A stretch of 28,375 bases of DNA from C7867-002 sp964637485 (lineage in GTDB: Bacteria; Patescibacteriota; Minisyncoccia; Phycocordibacterales; PALSA-1337): positions 1 to 28,375 of the forward strand of contig CAZWUU010000004.1 of NCBI GenBank assembly GCA_964637485.1, given 5' to 3'. Under the pieces are notes generated by a model. It was not told the origin of the DNA. It made no database searches and saw only the letters and a program-made list of their open reading frames with translations. Below, piece by piece: positions 7,774 to 15,737 of this stretch. The stretch's first letter is position 1, and each line of letters starts with the position of its first letter. Position numbers and translations under genes: made by a program.

Positions 7774-9594
7774 ATGAAATCAATCACGCACACATTCATG
7801 AGTTCTCAGGAAGTCCGAACTAGGTTTCTAAGCTTTTTCAGTAAGCGAGGACACGCAATCATTCCGTCAGCATCCTTAATACCTGAAAACGATCCAACTG
7901 TGCTGTTTAACACAGCCGGAATGCAGCCATTGGTGCCATATCTTATGGGCAGAGCACATCCGCAAGGAGGCATGCTCGCTAATGTTCAAAAGTGTCTACG
8001 CACAACTGATATTGATGATGTTGGAGATAATACCCATCTTACATTCTTTGAAATGATGGGGAATTGGTCCTTGGGAACATACTTCAAGGAAGAAGCTATA
8101 AAATGGAGTTATGAGTTATTGACGAGTAAATCAGAGGGGTTTGGACTAGATCCAGGCAGATTATATATAACAGTATTCGCTGGCGATGAGAATGCACCGA
8201 GAGACACTGAAGCAGCGAGTTATTGGATAAAGGCGGGCATACCTGCACACAGAATATATTTCAAGGATGCAAAGTCAAATTGGTGGCCGGCAGTCAAAGG
8301 AAGTGATACCTGGACAGGTCCGACAGGACCTTGTTCAGAGATGTTTTACGATGTCACATCCGCAGGGCTCGGAGATCTCAGTCCGGAGGAATATGATCGT
8401 GCCGACAGTGAACAAAAAATTGTTGAGATATGGAACGATGTCTTTATGGAATATGAGAAGATCAACGGCAAAATAGTCAGCAAACTGACGAAAAAGAATG
8501 TAGACACAGGTGCAGGTTTCGAAAGAATATGCGCTATATTGCAGGGCAAGAAAAGTGTTTTTGATACTGACGTTTTCAGCAATCTCATGGCGATTGCATC
8601 GCAACTTACCTCAGATCCGAGACGCCAGCGCATCATTGCAGATCATATTAGAGCATCAGTGATACTAGTAGCAGATGGAGTATCTCCGTCAAATACTGAT
8701 CAAGGCTATGTGCTTCGACGACTCATAAGAAAGGCGATCATATCGAGCGATAGTAAGATGATGCCGAGAGAGGCGATAGTTGACTGCGTCCATGCGGTGG
8801 TTAAGTATTTCGGTGATCATTACGGAGAATTAGCAGGTATGGCAGACAGAATAATAGCCACGATATCGGATGAGTCCTCTAAGTTTGCAGAAGCGATCAA
8901 ATCTGGACTTCGTGAATTGTCGAAAATAGATTCAGAGGTTATTACGGGTAAACAGACATTCATGTTGTTTAGCACGTACGGACTGCCCCTGGAGCTGATC
9001 GAAGGTGTTGCAAGGGAACAATCGAAATCCGTTGACAGGGAAGGGTTCGATGCGCTGTATGCAGAGCATCAGAAATTATCTCGAAGTGGTTCAGAAAAGA
9101 AATTTAAGGGCGGCTTATCGGATTCTAATAGTGATATGCAATTGCGTCTTCATACGGCGACTCACTTACTGCATCAGGCTCTTCATGATGTACTCGGCAA
9201 TGAGGCAAATCAGCGTGGCTCGAATATCACAAGCGAGAGATTACGATTCGATTTCTCCCATCCACAAAAATTGACTGCTGATGAAATTTTCCAAATTGAG
9301 AAGATTGTTAATGACAAAATTTCTCAAAAGTTGCCTGTTCATCAAATCATATTGCCGAAAGATGATGCATTGAAAACCGGTGCAAGACACCTGTTCGGTG
9401 AAAAATACGCGGACAATGTTTCCATTTATTTCATCGGAAGCGACCTCGAAAACGCATATTCAAAAGAGTTTTGTGGTGGCCCACACGTCTCCAATACTGG
9501 TGACCTTGTTGGAAATAGCAATCTCAAGTTTGTCATAATAAAGGAAGAGGCTGTAGCGAGCGGTATTCGCAGAATAAAGGCCGTGCTAAAATAG
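7774..9594 (+). CDS. alaS: Alanyl-tRNA synthetase lacking the C-Ala domain
   Basis: It charges tRNA-Ala and clears mischarged Ser or Gly. The class II catalytic domain is complete: RTRFLSFFSKRGH, NTAGMQPLVPYL, CLRTTDIDDVG, TGPTGPCSEMFYD, and the motif-3 glycine-rich VDTGAGFERI. A tRNA-recognition domain follows, then the editing domain with zinc-binding HTATH (H460, H464) and CGGPH (C567, H571). The protein ends at residue 606, just after the editing domain, where most bacterial AlaRS continue to about 875 with the DHHA1/C-Ala part. The gene terminates normally and the next starts five bases later, so this is a natural short form, as known for CPR bacteria. ATG 7774 is chosen because the -10 box points to it; a second ATG lies at 7798. 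Confidence 0.95.
   Translation: MKSITHTFMSSQEVRTRFLSFFSKRGHAIIPSASLIPENDPTVLFNTAGMQPLVPYLMGRAHPQGGMLANVQKCLRTTDIDDVGDNTHLTFFEMMGNWSLGTYFKEEAIKWSYELLTSKSEGFGLDPGRLYITVFAGDENAPRDTEAASYWIKAGIPAHRIYFKDAKSNWWPAVKGSDTWTGPTGPCSEMFYDVTSAGLGDLSPEEYDRADSEQKIVEIWNDVFMEYEKINGKIVSKLTKKNVDTGAGFERICAILQGKKSVFDTDVFSNLMAIASQLTSDPRRQRIIADHIRASVILVADGVSPSNTDQGYVLRRLIRKAIISSDSKMMPREAIVDCVHAVVKYFGDHYGELAGMADRIIATISDESSKFAEAIKSGLRELSKIDSEVITGKQTFMLFSTYGLPLELIEGVAREQSKSVDREGFDALYAEHQKLSRSGSEKKFKGGLSDSNSDMQLRLHTATHLLHQALHDVLGNEANQRGSNITSERLRFDFSHPQKLTADEIFQIEKIVNDKISQKLPVHQIILPKDDALKTGARHLFGEKYADNVSIYFIGSDLENAYSKEFCGGPHVSNTGDLVGNSNLKFVIIKEEAVASGIRRIKAVLK
9584..9592 (+). promoter_or_regulatory. Extended -10 promoter inside the alaS 3' end, leaderless
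   Basis: TGCTAAAAT with the hexamer at 9587-9592, overlapping the alaS stop codon (9592-9594). The predicted start is 9599, the A of the next ATG. No clear -35 is seen. Confidence 0.5.
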
Positions 9595-9598
9595 ATAC

Positions 9599-10708
9599 AT
9601 GTTATTTCAGTGTAAGTCAGCCGACAAGCTGTATATTATGCTTGAAATCCAGAGTACCGTGATACGTGGCTCGCTCGTATTAAGAGACGGTGACGAATTT
9701 CCTCACATTCTATTCACAGAGAAGATCGATATGCCCGTTCATAGAGGAATAACATCAACACAGCTGGTTAAAAATGTCATATCGAATGTCACTAAAGTAT
9801 GTGAAAATGTATTAAAACATCACTCGCTATCGCTCAGCGCAAGATCAATACCTGATTTAGGTAGGCGCATAGATGAAGTTCATTTTATACTGTCAGCTCC
9901 CTGGTCAGTATCGCAGGCCAGAATAATGACAGTTGAGTTTGATAAGCCCACAATACTAACTCGTTCTAGATTGGAGAAAATTCTACAGGAAGAACGACGC
10001 AAGCTACAATCGGAGAGCAGGAACTCGACCACACTCATAGAGGAAAAAATATTTGATGTACGACTAAATGGTTACCCTATTGAAAAGTGGGAGGGGAAGA
10101 TAGCAAGATCAGCTATGATTTCCTACTCCATATCAATCTCAGGCAGTGATGCTGTATCTAGATTGAATGATGTAGTCGCACACATAGTAGGAAAAAAGGG
10201 TGTTCATTTTCACTCCTCATTGTTACTTCAATATGTGGCACTGAAAAATGACATCGTATTAAATAATGATAATTATATTCTTATTCATGTCCACGGCGAG
10301 ATTACCGATATTGTAGTGGTAAGTGAAGGCCACTGTACATTTTTTGGTACCATGCCCATAGGCATATATGGCATTGTAAGAAAATTTGCCAAGGGAAGGA
10401 ATATGGATTTTAATACCGCTGATTCACTGATCAGCTTATACATAGGTAATAAGCTTGATAGTGTGCATTCCAGTGAAATATCGGTAGATATAGATGAAGC
10501 TGGAAAGTATTGGTATGCAGAGGTGGAGAGACTCCTCAAGGGCATAGATCCACTAACTACCATCCCGAGAACAATATATCTCATGGGCAAGTCTCACGAA
10601 AATTTTCTAGTGAGAACGTTAGAATCAAATCGTCCAGGCGCAAGTGTGAACAATCTGGGACTTGATATGCTCACAGTATACGCCTCAGCTATACACAGTG
10701 TTCAGTAA
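9599..10708 (+). CDS. Degenerate actin-like (PilM/FtsA-type) protein
   Basis: This 369-aa protein shows the layout of the PilM/FtsA actin-like fold but not its key residues. Phosphate-1 would be LEIQSTVIRGSLV (about 15-27), where actin-like ATPases have DxG. Phosphate-2 would be IHVHGEITDIVVV (about 229-241), again without the Asp, followed by MPIGIYGIVRKFA. The adenosine motif is TIYLMGKSHENFLVRTL (325-341), with a single Gly. ATP hydrolysis is therefore doubtful, and a scaffold role like PilM or FtsA is more likely. The next gene, 36 bases on, encodes a membrane-anchored baseplate-J-like protein, comparable in order to pilM-pilN. The fold is a moderate-confidence call; the function is unknown. 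Confidence 0.6.
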   Translation: MLFQCKSADKLYIMLEIQSTVIRGSLVLRDGDEFPHILFTEKIDMPVHRGITSTQLVKNVISNVTKVCENVLKHHSLSLSARSIPDLGRRIDEVHFILSAPWSVSQARIMTVEFDKPTILTRSRLEKILQEERRKLQSESRNSTTLIEEKIFDVRLNGYPIEKWEGKIARSAMISYSISISGSDAVSRLNDVVAHIVGKKGVHFHSSLLLQYVALKNDIVLNNDNYILIHVHGEITDIVVVSEGHCTFFGTMPIGIYGIVRKFAKGRNMDFNTADSLISLYIGNKLDSVHSSEISVDIDEAGKYWYAEVERLLKGIDPLTTIPRTIYLMGKSHENFLVRTLESNRPGASVNNLGLDMLTVYASAIHSVQ

Positions 10709-10728
10709 TAATAGGTTTCATTCATTTG

Positions 10729-10737
10729 TGTTATCAT
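10729..10737 (+). promoter_or_regulatory. Extended -10 promoter, near-leaderless
   Basis: TGTTATCAT, hexamer 10732-10737; the predicted start is 10744, one base before the ATG at 10745. There is no good -35. CATAAAAT just downstream is an alternative but would start inside the gene. Confidence 0.45.
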
Positions 10738-10744
10738 AAAATCG

Positions 10745-12142
10745 ATGCCACGAAGAGTAGAAGACATAAAAATTAGCGACAAGCGTTCTATAAGGGATGT
10801 TCCATTAGGGAGCAGACATGAAAGAAATGGCGGAGAGAGCTCGAGAACATCGTCTACGAGGGGGCAAAAAGATTATATATCACGAAATGATACTGAGGCA
10901 GAAATTATACAGATCCGCAGACCGAAAATTTCAGTGACACCACCCCCCGAGCGTGAAGTAAGAAAAAAAACAGCTACTCGAAAGTCGGCTCGAATGTGGG
11001 CTGCCATCACGATCGCGGTCATTGCAATCATAGCTGGTACCGCCTTTATAGCTAGCACAAGCTATTCGAGAGCTACATTTCATCTAAATCCTGTACGTCT
11101 TGATGCAAAAATTGATTCAGTTACATTGATTGCCACAGGAACATCGACAGCAGACAACGTAAAATACGAAATCATAAAATACAGTGGCACGGCATCGACC
11201 TCGGTTCCTGCAATCGATGGAGCTTACGTATCCACCAAGGCAACAGGTAATATTACGCTTTACAACAGCCATTCTACCTCATCACAGAGACTCGTAGCAG
11301 GAACACGCCTTTCTAACGATAACGGACTAGTTTACAGATTACCCAGCTCTGTCGTTATTCCCGGATACACTGTATCTCGAGGTACCATCCTGCCAGGTAG
11401 TCTGAAGACTACCGTGGTGGCAGATCAGGCTGGTTCCGCATATAATCAGCCAAGAACCGAGGGAACAGGAGAACTTCGAGTAGTCGCCTACAAGGACTCA
11501 CCGCGTTATGAGGGCATATACGCACGAATGACCAGCGACATAAAAGGTGGTTATACAGGAACAAAAAAGACTGTTAATTCGCGGATTCTGGCGTCAACAA
11601 CAAAAGAATTAGAATCGGCCCTGTTCAGAGCATTGTCAAATCAGGCTAGGGCCTCGGTTCCTGATGGATACATAAGCTTTGACAAGGCGTACGCTACCAG
11701 CACCAGCGCTCCTGTCATTGGTGGTGATACTGCAAAAATCGCCTCACTTTCCGTAACCGCCACTCTTCATCAAGTTGTTTTCAAAAAATCCGATTTAGTA
11801 TCTAAATTACTCGGAAAAGAAAAACTGAGCGTTTTCTCAGGAAAATATGACACAGACGGTCTGGAATCATTGTCATTTGTAATTACAAATCCACAATCAT
11901 GGGACCCTGTACGATTAAATCCACTCATAGCCAGATTTAGTGGTTCGCTTAAACTCACCAGCGTAGTTCCTATCGAGGAAATTAAGGGCAAGTTAGCAGG
12001 TCAACCACTATCCAAGACGACGTCTGTGCTCAGTCAATATACAGGAATTGTCGACACGGCCAAGACTGTCGTGGAACTATTCCCATCATGGGGAAATAGC
12101 ATTCCCAAGGATCACAACCGCATAATTATCAACGTTAAATAA
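10745..12142 (+). CDS. Membrane-anchored baseplate J-like protein
   Basis: This 465-aa protein has a charged, Arg/Ser-rich, probably disordered N-terminus (1-80), one membrane helix (about 84-104), and an extracytoplasmic region rich in Ser, Thr and Ala. Residues about 163-235 resemble the baseplate J/gp47 core: GNITLYNSHSTSSQRLVAGT, then LPSSVVIPGYTVSRGTILPG and VADQAGSAYN. Phage baseplate J proteins build contractile-tail baseplates; related modules in CPR genomes are membrane-tethered and of unknown role. No other tail, sheath or spike gene is in the window, so a phage or contractile injection system is not supported. With the upstream actin-like protein it could form an envelope or pilus-like assembly; this is inference. 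Confidence 0.65.
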   Translation: MPRRVEDIKISDKRSIRDVPLGSRHERNGGESSRTSSTRGQKDYISRNDTEAEIIQIRRPKISVTPPPEREVRKKTATRKSARMWAAITIAVIAIIAGTAFIASTSYSRATFHLNPVRLDAKIDSVTLIATGTSTADNVKYEIIKYSGTASTSVPAIDGAYVSTKATGNITLYNSHSTSSQRLVAGTRLSNDNGLVYRLPSSVVIPGYTVSRGTILPGSLKTTVVADQAGSAYNQPRTEGTGELRVVAYKDSPRYEGIYARMTSDIKGGYTGTKKTVNSRILASTTKELESALFRALSNQARASVPDGYISFDKAYATSTSAPVIGGDTAKIASLSVTATLHQVVFKKSDLVSKLLGKEKLSVFSGKYDTDGLESLSFVITNPQSWDPVRLNPLIARFSGSLKLTSVVPIEEIKGKLAGQPLSKTTSVLSQYTGIVDTAKTVVELFPSWGNSIPKDHNRIIINVK

Positions 12143-12152
12143 TACTGGACGT

Positions 12153-12181
12153 TTGACGATTTAAATATCATCTGCTAATAT
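12153..12181 (+). promoter_or_regulatory. Promoter of the infA ribosomal operon
   Basis: TTGACG (12153-12158), a 17-bp spacer and TAATAT (12176-12181) with TGC extension: the best-formed promoter here. The predicted start at 12188 leaves a 14-base leader before infA. In that leader GCGT (12190-12193) and ACGC (12198-12201) can pair around TAAT, directly against the ATG. No Shine-Dalgarno is present. Confidence 0.7.
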
Positions 12182-12201
12182 CGTCTGACGCGTTAATACG
12201 C

Positions 12202-12429
12202 ATGGATAAAGCTCAGGAATCAAAGAAAATAGCCACGGGCACAGTCACAGAGGCTTTGCCTGATACGTTGTTTAAAGTTTCTTTAAACGGTGTAGAAAAC
12301 GAGACTATCATTTTGGCCTATCTGGCAGGCAAAATGAGAATGAACCACATTCGAGTCTTGGTCGGCGATAAAGTAGAGCTTACGCTAGATCCATACGGCG
12401 GAAGAGCGCGCATAACAAAACGTCTCTAA
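12202..12429 (+). CDS. infA: Translation initiation factor IF-1
   Basis: IF-1 binds the 30S A site during initiation. The 75-aa protein is a single S1/OB-fold domain with the family signatures ATGTVTEALPDTLFKV, ILAYLAGKMRMNHIRVLVGDKV and LDPYGGRARITKRL, near the usual 72 residues with a slightly longer N-terminus. It is the first gene of the alpha-operon cluster and is followed by rpmJ after a single base. Confidence 0.97.
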   Translation: MDKAQESKKIATGTVTEALPDTLFKVSLNGVENETIILAYLAGKMRMNHIRVLVGDKVELTLDPYGGRARITKRL

Positions 12430-12430
12430 T

Positions 12431-12547
12431 ATGAAGGTAAAGGCATCAGTCAAGAAAATATGTCCTAAGTGCAAAGTCGTTAGAAGAGGCGGTTACGTTT
12501 ATGTCGTTTGTAAGTCTAATCCCAGACACAAGCAGCGCCAGGGATAA
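12431..12547 (+). CDS. rpmJ: Ribosomal protein bL36
   Basis: A 38-aa 50S protein starting at ATG 12431 and ending at TAA 12545-12547. It begins MKVKASVKKICPKCKVVRRG and shows the bL36 zinc-ribbon set CPKC, a third Cys and a final His (VCKSNPRHKQRQG). It lies one base after infA and seven bases before rpsM. Its length and position between infA and rpsM are standard. Confidence 0.97.
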   Translation: MKVKASVKKICPKCKVVRRGGYVYVVCKSNPRHKQRQG

Positions 12548-12554
12548 TCATTTT

Positions 12555-12935
12555 ATGCGTATATTAGGTATTACACTTCCAGATAATAAGCGAATTGAAT
12601 TTGCGCTTACCGCCATACACGGTATTGGTAGAGCGCGCGCAAAAAGCATACTTTTAAATACAAAAATTAGTCCTGATACTAAAGCCAAGGATATCACGGT
12701 AGATCAAGAAAACGCTATCAGAAAACTTATCGATACTTTCAGAATTGAGGGTGACCTACGACGCGAGGTTGCATCAAACATTAAGAGGCTTAAGGATATA
12801 AAGGCATACAGAGGCCTTCGTCACGCTAGGCATTTACCAGTGCGTGGGCAGAGAACAAAGACAAATTCGAGAACAGTGAGGGGTAATGTCAGAAAGACAA
12901 TGGGATCCGGTAGAAGAAAGGAAGAAAAAACATAA
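12555..12935 (+). CDS. rpsM: Ribosomal protein uS13
   Basis: A 126-aa 30S head protein contacting the P-site tRNA and 50S subunit. It starts MRILGITLPDNKRIEFALT, contains the helix-two-turn-helix motif HGIGRARAKSIL, and has the basic tail RGLRHARHLPVRGQRTKTN. ATG 12555 is chosen because upstream in-frame sequence lies within rpmJ and does not resemble uS13. The GGG at 12541-12543 is a little far to act as a normal Shine-Dalgarno. Confidence 0.97.
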   Translation: MRILGITLPDNKRIEFALTAIHGIGRARAKSILLNTKISPDTKAKDITVDQENAIRKLIDTFRIEGDLRREVASNIKRLKDIKAYRGLRHARHLPVRGQRTKTNSRTVRGNVRKTMGSGRRKEEKT

Positions 12936-12941
12936 AATAAC

Positions 12942-13373
12942 ATGGGAAAAAAGCGAATCGTTACAACACAGGGAGATCAATCAGGTGAGACAGCAAAAAA
13001 ACAAGCTGGGTCATCGTCAAGGAAGCATGTGGATGCCGGAATTTTGCATGTGCAGTCAACCTACAACAACACTATCGTCATGTTGACTGACAGGAAGGGC
13101 AATGCACTCATGTGGGGCACTTCTGGTGGAGCAGGCTTTCGTGGTGCAAAGAAGGGTACGCCATTTGCTGCAGCGAAAGTGGGTGAGACGCTTGCACTCA
13201 AAGCTCAAAACCTCGGAATGAAGGAGGTTGATGTTGTAGTCAAAGGTGTAGGATCTGGCAGAGAATCTGCCATCCGTGGTTTTATCAGCAAGGGTATTAC
13301 GATTTCATCGATTAAAGATGCGACACCTGTACCATTTAATGGACCTCAGCCTAAAAAGCCACGAAGAGTCTAA
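12942..13373 (+). CDS. rpsK: Ribosomal protein uS11
   Basis: A 143-aa 30S platform protein. The first 28 residues are a basic, Lys/Gln-rich extension; the conserved core follows with GILHVQSTYNNTIVMLTD, the GGAGFRGAKKGTPFAA segment, and the C-terminal signature IKDATPVPFNGPQPKKPRRV. It starts six bases after rpsM without a Shine-Dalgarno, and rpsD follows after 12 AT-rich bases. Confidence 0.97.
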   Translation: MGKKRIVTTQGDQSGETAKKQAGSSSRKHVDAGILHVQSTYNNTIVMLTDRKGNALMWGTSGGAGFRGAKKGTPFAAAKVGETLALKAQNLGMKEVDVVVKGVGSGRESAIRGFISKGITISSIKDATPVPFNGPQPKKPRRV

Positions 13374-13385
13374 TATTTTATTATT

Positions 13386-13991
13386 ATGCAAATAGGACCA
13401 AGATACAAAAAGGCTCGATATCTGGGAACACCCGTTTTCAGAAAGACACAGACACAGAAGTACGCTATGCGCGCACAGAGAAAGGCCAAGACTGGAAGGA
13501 GGCCGGGTGGTAAGAGTGAATACGGCAAGCAGATGCTCGAAAAGCAAAAGGCCAGATACAGTTATGGCGTGCAGGGTGGTCAATTCTCAAAGTATGTCAA
13601 GCAAGCTTTGAAAACTTCTGGCGACAACGCAAAAAACCTGATTAGAACCCTAGAGGGTAGACTAGATAATGTTGTTGTGCGAGCAGGCTTTGCTCCTACT
13701 CGATCAGCTGCGAGACAGCTTGTTTCTCACGGCCACATCACGGTAAACGGCAAGAAGGTTACAATTCCATCATTCGATGTATCGATGGGCGATGTCGTGT
13801 CTATAAGGGAGGGTAGCAAGAGAAAACCCGTCTTCAGCAGGCTGGATGAGGAAATAAAAAACGCAACAATTCCTGCATGGATTTCACTTGACGCCGAGAA
13901 GAGGGAGATCAAGATAGTAGGAGAGCCGACAGTACAGACCAGCGATTTGTTATTCGACATTAAGTCAGTGCTTGAATTTTACACACGCTAG
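13386..13991 (+). CDS. rpsD: Ribosomal protein uS4
   Basis: A 201-aa 30S assembly protein binding 16S rRNA; in some bacteria it also represses the alpha operon. The N-terminal uS4 domain (about 1-90) is followed by an S4 RNA-binding domain (about 92-155) with LDNVVVRAGFAPTRSAARQLVSHGHITVNGKKV. It carries no zinc-binding cysteines, so it is a C-minus form. Its place between rpsK and rpoA follows the proteobacterial order rather than that of most Firmicutes. Confidence 0.96.
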   Translation: MQIGPRYKKARYLGTPVFRKTQTQKYAMRAQRKAKTGRRPGGKSEYGKQMLEKQKARYSYGVQGGQFSKYVKQALKTSGDNAKNLIRTLEGRLDNVVVRAGFAPTRSAARQLVSHGHITVNGKKVTIPSFDVSMGDVVSIREGSKRKPVFSRLDEEIKNATIPAWISLDAEKREIKIVGEPTVQTSDLLFDIKSVLEFYTR

Positions 13992-14017
13992 ACAAATCAT
14001 TCTTTTTAAATTATAAT
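13989..14017 (+). promoter_or_regulatory. Internal promoter for rpoA
   Basis: TAGACA (13989-13994), a 17-bp spacer and perfect TATAAT (14012-14017). The predicted start at 14024 gives a 19-base AT-rich leader without Shine-Dalgarno before the rpoA ATG. The -35 box overlaps the rpsD stop (13989-13991). Confidence 0.65.
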
Positions 14018-14042
14018 TATTCCCTCATTTAATACAACAAAC

Positions 14043-15026
14043 ATGTCACACAATATAGTACTTCCATCAAAGCCACGAATCGTCCGAGAAGAAGGCGTTC
14101 ATGGCACATATGAAATAGATGGCTTGTACCCAGGCTATGGCCACACACTCGGTAACTCGCTACGCCGAATTATCCTTTCATCTCTTCCAGGTGCTGCTAT
14201 AACTCGAGTAAAAATCGATGGCATAGAGCACGAATTCTCGGCTATAAATGGAGTAAAGGAGGATGTTATAACCATTATTTTGAATCTCAAGAAACTCCGT
14301 CTGCGTCTCACCGGAAATGAGGGTGTTGTGCTCAAACTTAGTGGCAAGGGTGCCGTAGAGCTCAAGGGCAAGGACATCGAATTGCCCGGCCAGGTCGAGA
14401 TACTAAATCCTGAACAACACATTGTATCTCTCACTGACAAATCATCGAACGTTTCTATGGAACTTCACGTCGAAAAAGGACTCGGCTATGTTTCGAAGGA
14501 AATTCTTCAAAAAGAGAGAGTTGATATAGGAATGATTAATCTAGACGCCACATTTACACCAATACGAAAGGCTAATTACGAAGTTGAGAATATGCGCGTT
14601 GGCGACCGGACTGATTTCAATCGATTAAGGTTGGCTATTGAGACAGATGGTACCATCGCACCGAGAGAGGCTCTGGAAAAATCAATCGTTATCATGATAG
14701 AACAGCTCAAGTCAGTTGTTGGTTTTGTGGAAACAGAGGAGGCGAAGCCTGAAGTCAGCCAAAAGAGCGAAGATACGTCTAGCTCGACTGGCTCTGTACA
14801 GGAATCCCTGAAGGAGGTTGACACTGAACTCCTAAAGACGCGGATCGATGCTCTCGATCTATCTTCGAGGACAGTCAAAGCGCTCACAAATGCAAACATC
14901 AGGACACTGGGTGGTCTCGCCAGAAAGAAAGAGAGCGATATAATGGACGTCGACGGGCTCGGCGCGAAGGGTATGCAAGAGATCAAGAAATTGTTAGCTC
15001 AGCACGGTATCATTTTGAAGCAATAA
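14043..15026 (+). CDS. rpoA: RNA polymerase alpha subunit
   Basis: This subunit nucleates RNA polymerase assembly and contacts promoter DNA and regulators. The 327-aa protein has the N-terminal dimerisation and beta-binding domain (about 1-230: GYGHTLGNSLRRIILSSLPG and NRLRLAIETDGTIAPREAL), an acidic Ser-rich linker (about 235-270), and an intact C-terminal domain with two HhH motifs (LDLSSRTVKALTNANIRTLG, LGAKGMQEIKKLL). The intact CTD means UP elements and alpha-contacting regulators are possible. It has its own promoter inside the ribosomal cluster, with rplQ ten bases after it. Confidence 0.97.
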   Translation: MSHNIVLPSKPRIVREEGVHGTYEIDGLYPGYGHTLGNSLRRIILSSLPGAAITRVKIDGIEHEFSAINGVKEDVITIILNLKKLRLRLTGNEGVVLKLSGKGAVELKGKDIELPGQVEILNPEQHIVSLTDKSSNVSMELHVEKGLGYVSKEILQKERVDIGMINLDATFTPIRKANYEVENMRVGDRTDFNRLRLAIETDGTIAPREALEKSIVIMIEQLKSVVGFVETEEAKPEVSQKSEDTSSSTGSVQESLKEVDTELLKTRIDALDLSSRTVKALTNANIRTLGGLARKKESDIMDVDGLGAKGMQEIKKLLAQHGIILKQ

Positions 15027-15036
15027 TCACACTCAC

Positions 15037-15387
15037 ATGCGCCATCATTCCAATGTAAGAAAATTCGGCAGAGAAAAGAACCAGAGGCATGCTCTGATGA
15101 GATCATTGGCGCGCAATCTCATACGCGATAACAAGATCAAGACAACATTATCTAAGGCAAAGGAACTCCGACCATACGTTGAGAAGCTGGTCACCAAGGC
15201 CAGAACTGACAGTGTAGCATCTCGGAGACTTATTAATTCTCGAATATCTGGCGTGTCAGAAACAAAGAAGCTTTTTGTAGAAATTGGTCCCAAGTACGCA
15301 GATCGCAAGGGCGGATATATACGCATAGTTAAGCTTCCTAACCGAGATTTGGACGGTAGCCCAATGGCATTAATCGAATTTGTATAA
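15037..15387 (+). CDS. rplQ: Ribosomal protein bL17
   Basis: A 116-aa 50S protein near the exit tunnel. The N-terminus MRHHSNVRKFGREKNQRHAL and the following LARNLIRDNKIKTTLSKAKELRPYVEKLVTKAR are the family signature; it ends with GYIRIVKLPNRDLDGSPMALIEFV. It follows rpoA by ten bases and precedes rplM by four. Confidence 0.97.
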   Translation: MRHHSNVRKFGREKNQRHALMRSLARNLIRDNKIKTTLSKAKELRPYVEKLVTKARTDSVASRRLINSRISGVSETKKLFVEIGPKYADRKGGYIRIVKLPNRDLDGSPMALIEFV

Positions 15388-15391
15388 TCAC

Positions 15392-15736
15392 ATGAAATAT
15401 ACTATAGACGCACAAGGAAAAAAAATTGGCAGAGTCGCATCTATGGCGGCACATCACCTAATGGGCAAACATTCACCCTCATTCGCGAAAAATAGCGTCA
15501 CCAATGACACTGTTGAAATAATCAACGCTAGCAAGGTTGATATACCAGCAACGAAAAGTGTTGGTAAAAAGTATGTTACGTACACTGGTTTCAGAGGAGG
15601 CCTGAACGAAGAATCATTATCCAAGCTCATAGAGCGAAGGGGAATTTCAGAAGTTTTTAGCAGAGCAATACAAAGAATGGTTCCGAGAAACAAGCTTCAC
15701 GGACACAGAATGAAGAGATTAATCATCAAGGAATAA
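15392..15736 (+). CDS. rplM: Ribosomal protein uL13
   Basis: A 114-aa 50S protein, shorter than the usual 140-150. Core motifs are present: IDAQGKKIGRVASMAAHHLMGK, VEIINASKVDIPATKSVGKK, YTGFRGGL, and AIQRMVPRNKLHGHRMKRL. ATG 15392 is chosen because the family begins just before its KYTIDA-like strand; a TTG 12 bases upstream overlaps rplQ. The TATAAT upstream would start transcription inside the gene, so I do not call a promoter. rpsI follows after one base. Confidence 0.95.
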   Translation: MKYTIDAQGKKIGRVASMAAHHLMGKHSPSFAKNSVTNDTVEIINASKVDIPATKSVGKKYVTYTGFRGGLNEESLSKLIERRGISEVFSRAIQRMVPRNKLHGHRMKRLIIKE

Positions 15737-15737
15737 T

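Noticed and set aside
10745..12142. Phage tail or contractile injection system
   Set aside because: Only one baseplate-J-like module is present; no sheath, tube, spike, portal or integrase genes are nearby, and it sits between core genes.
14135..14986. Long minus-strand open frames opposite rpoA (and similar ones opposite dnaK, dnaJ, leuS)
   Set aside because: They lie wholly opposite well-identified genes, are Ser/Leu/Phe-rich as expected for antisense shadows, and lack promoters or recognisable domains.
15383..15388. TATAAT just before rplM
   Set aside because: It arises from the rplQ stop region (GTA TAA TC) and would start transcription three bases inside rplM; there is no TGN extension or -35.
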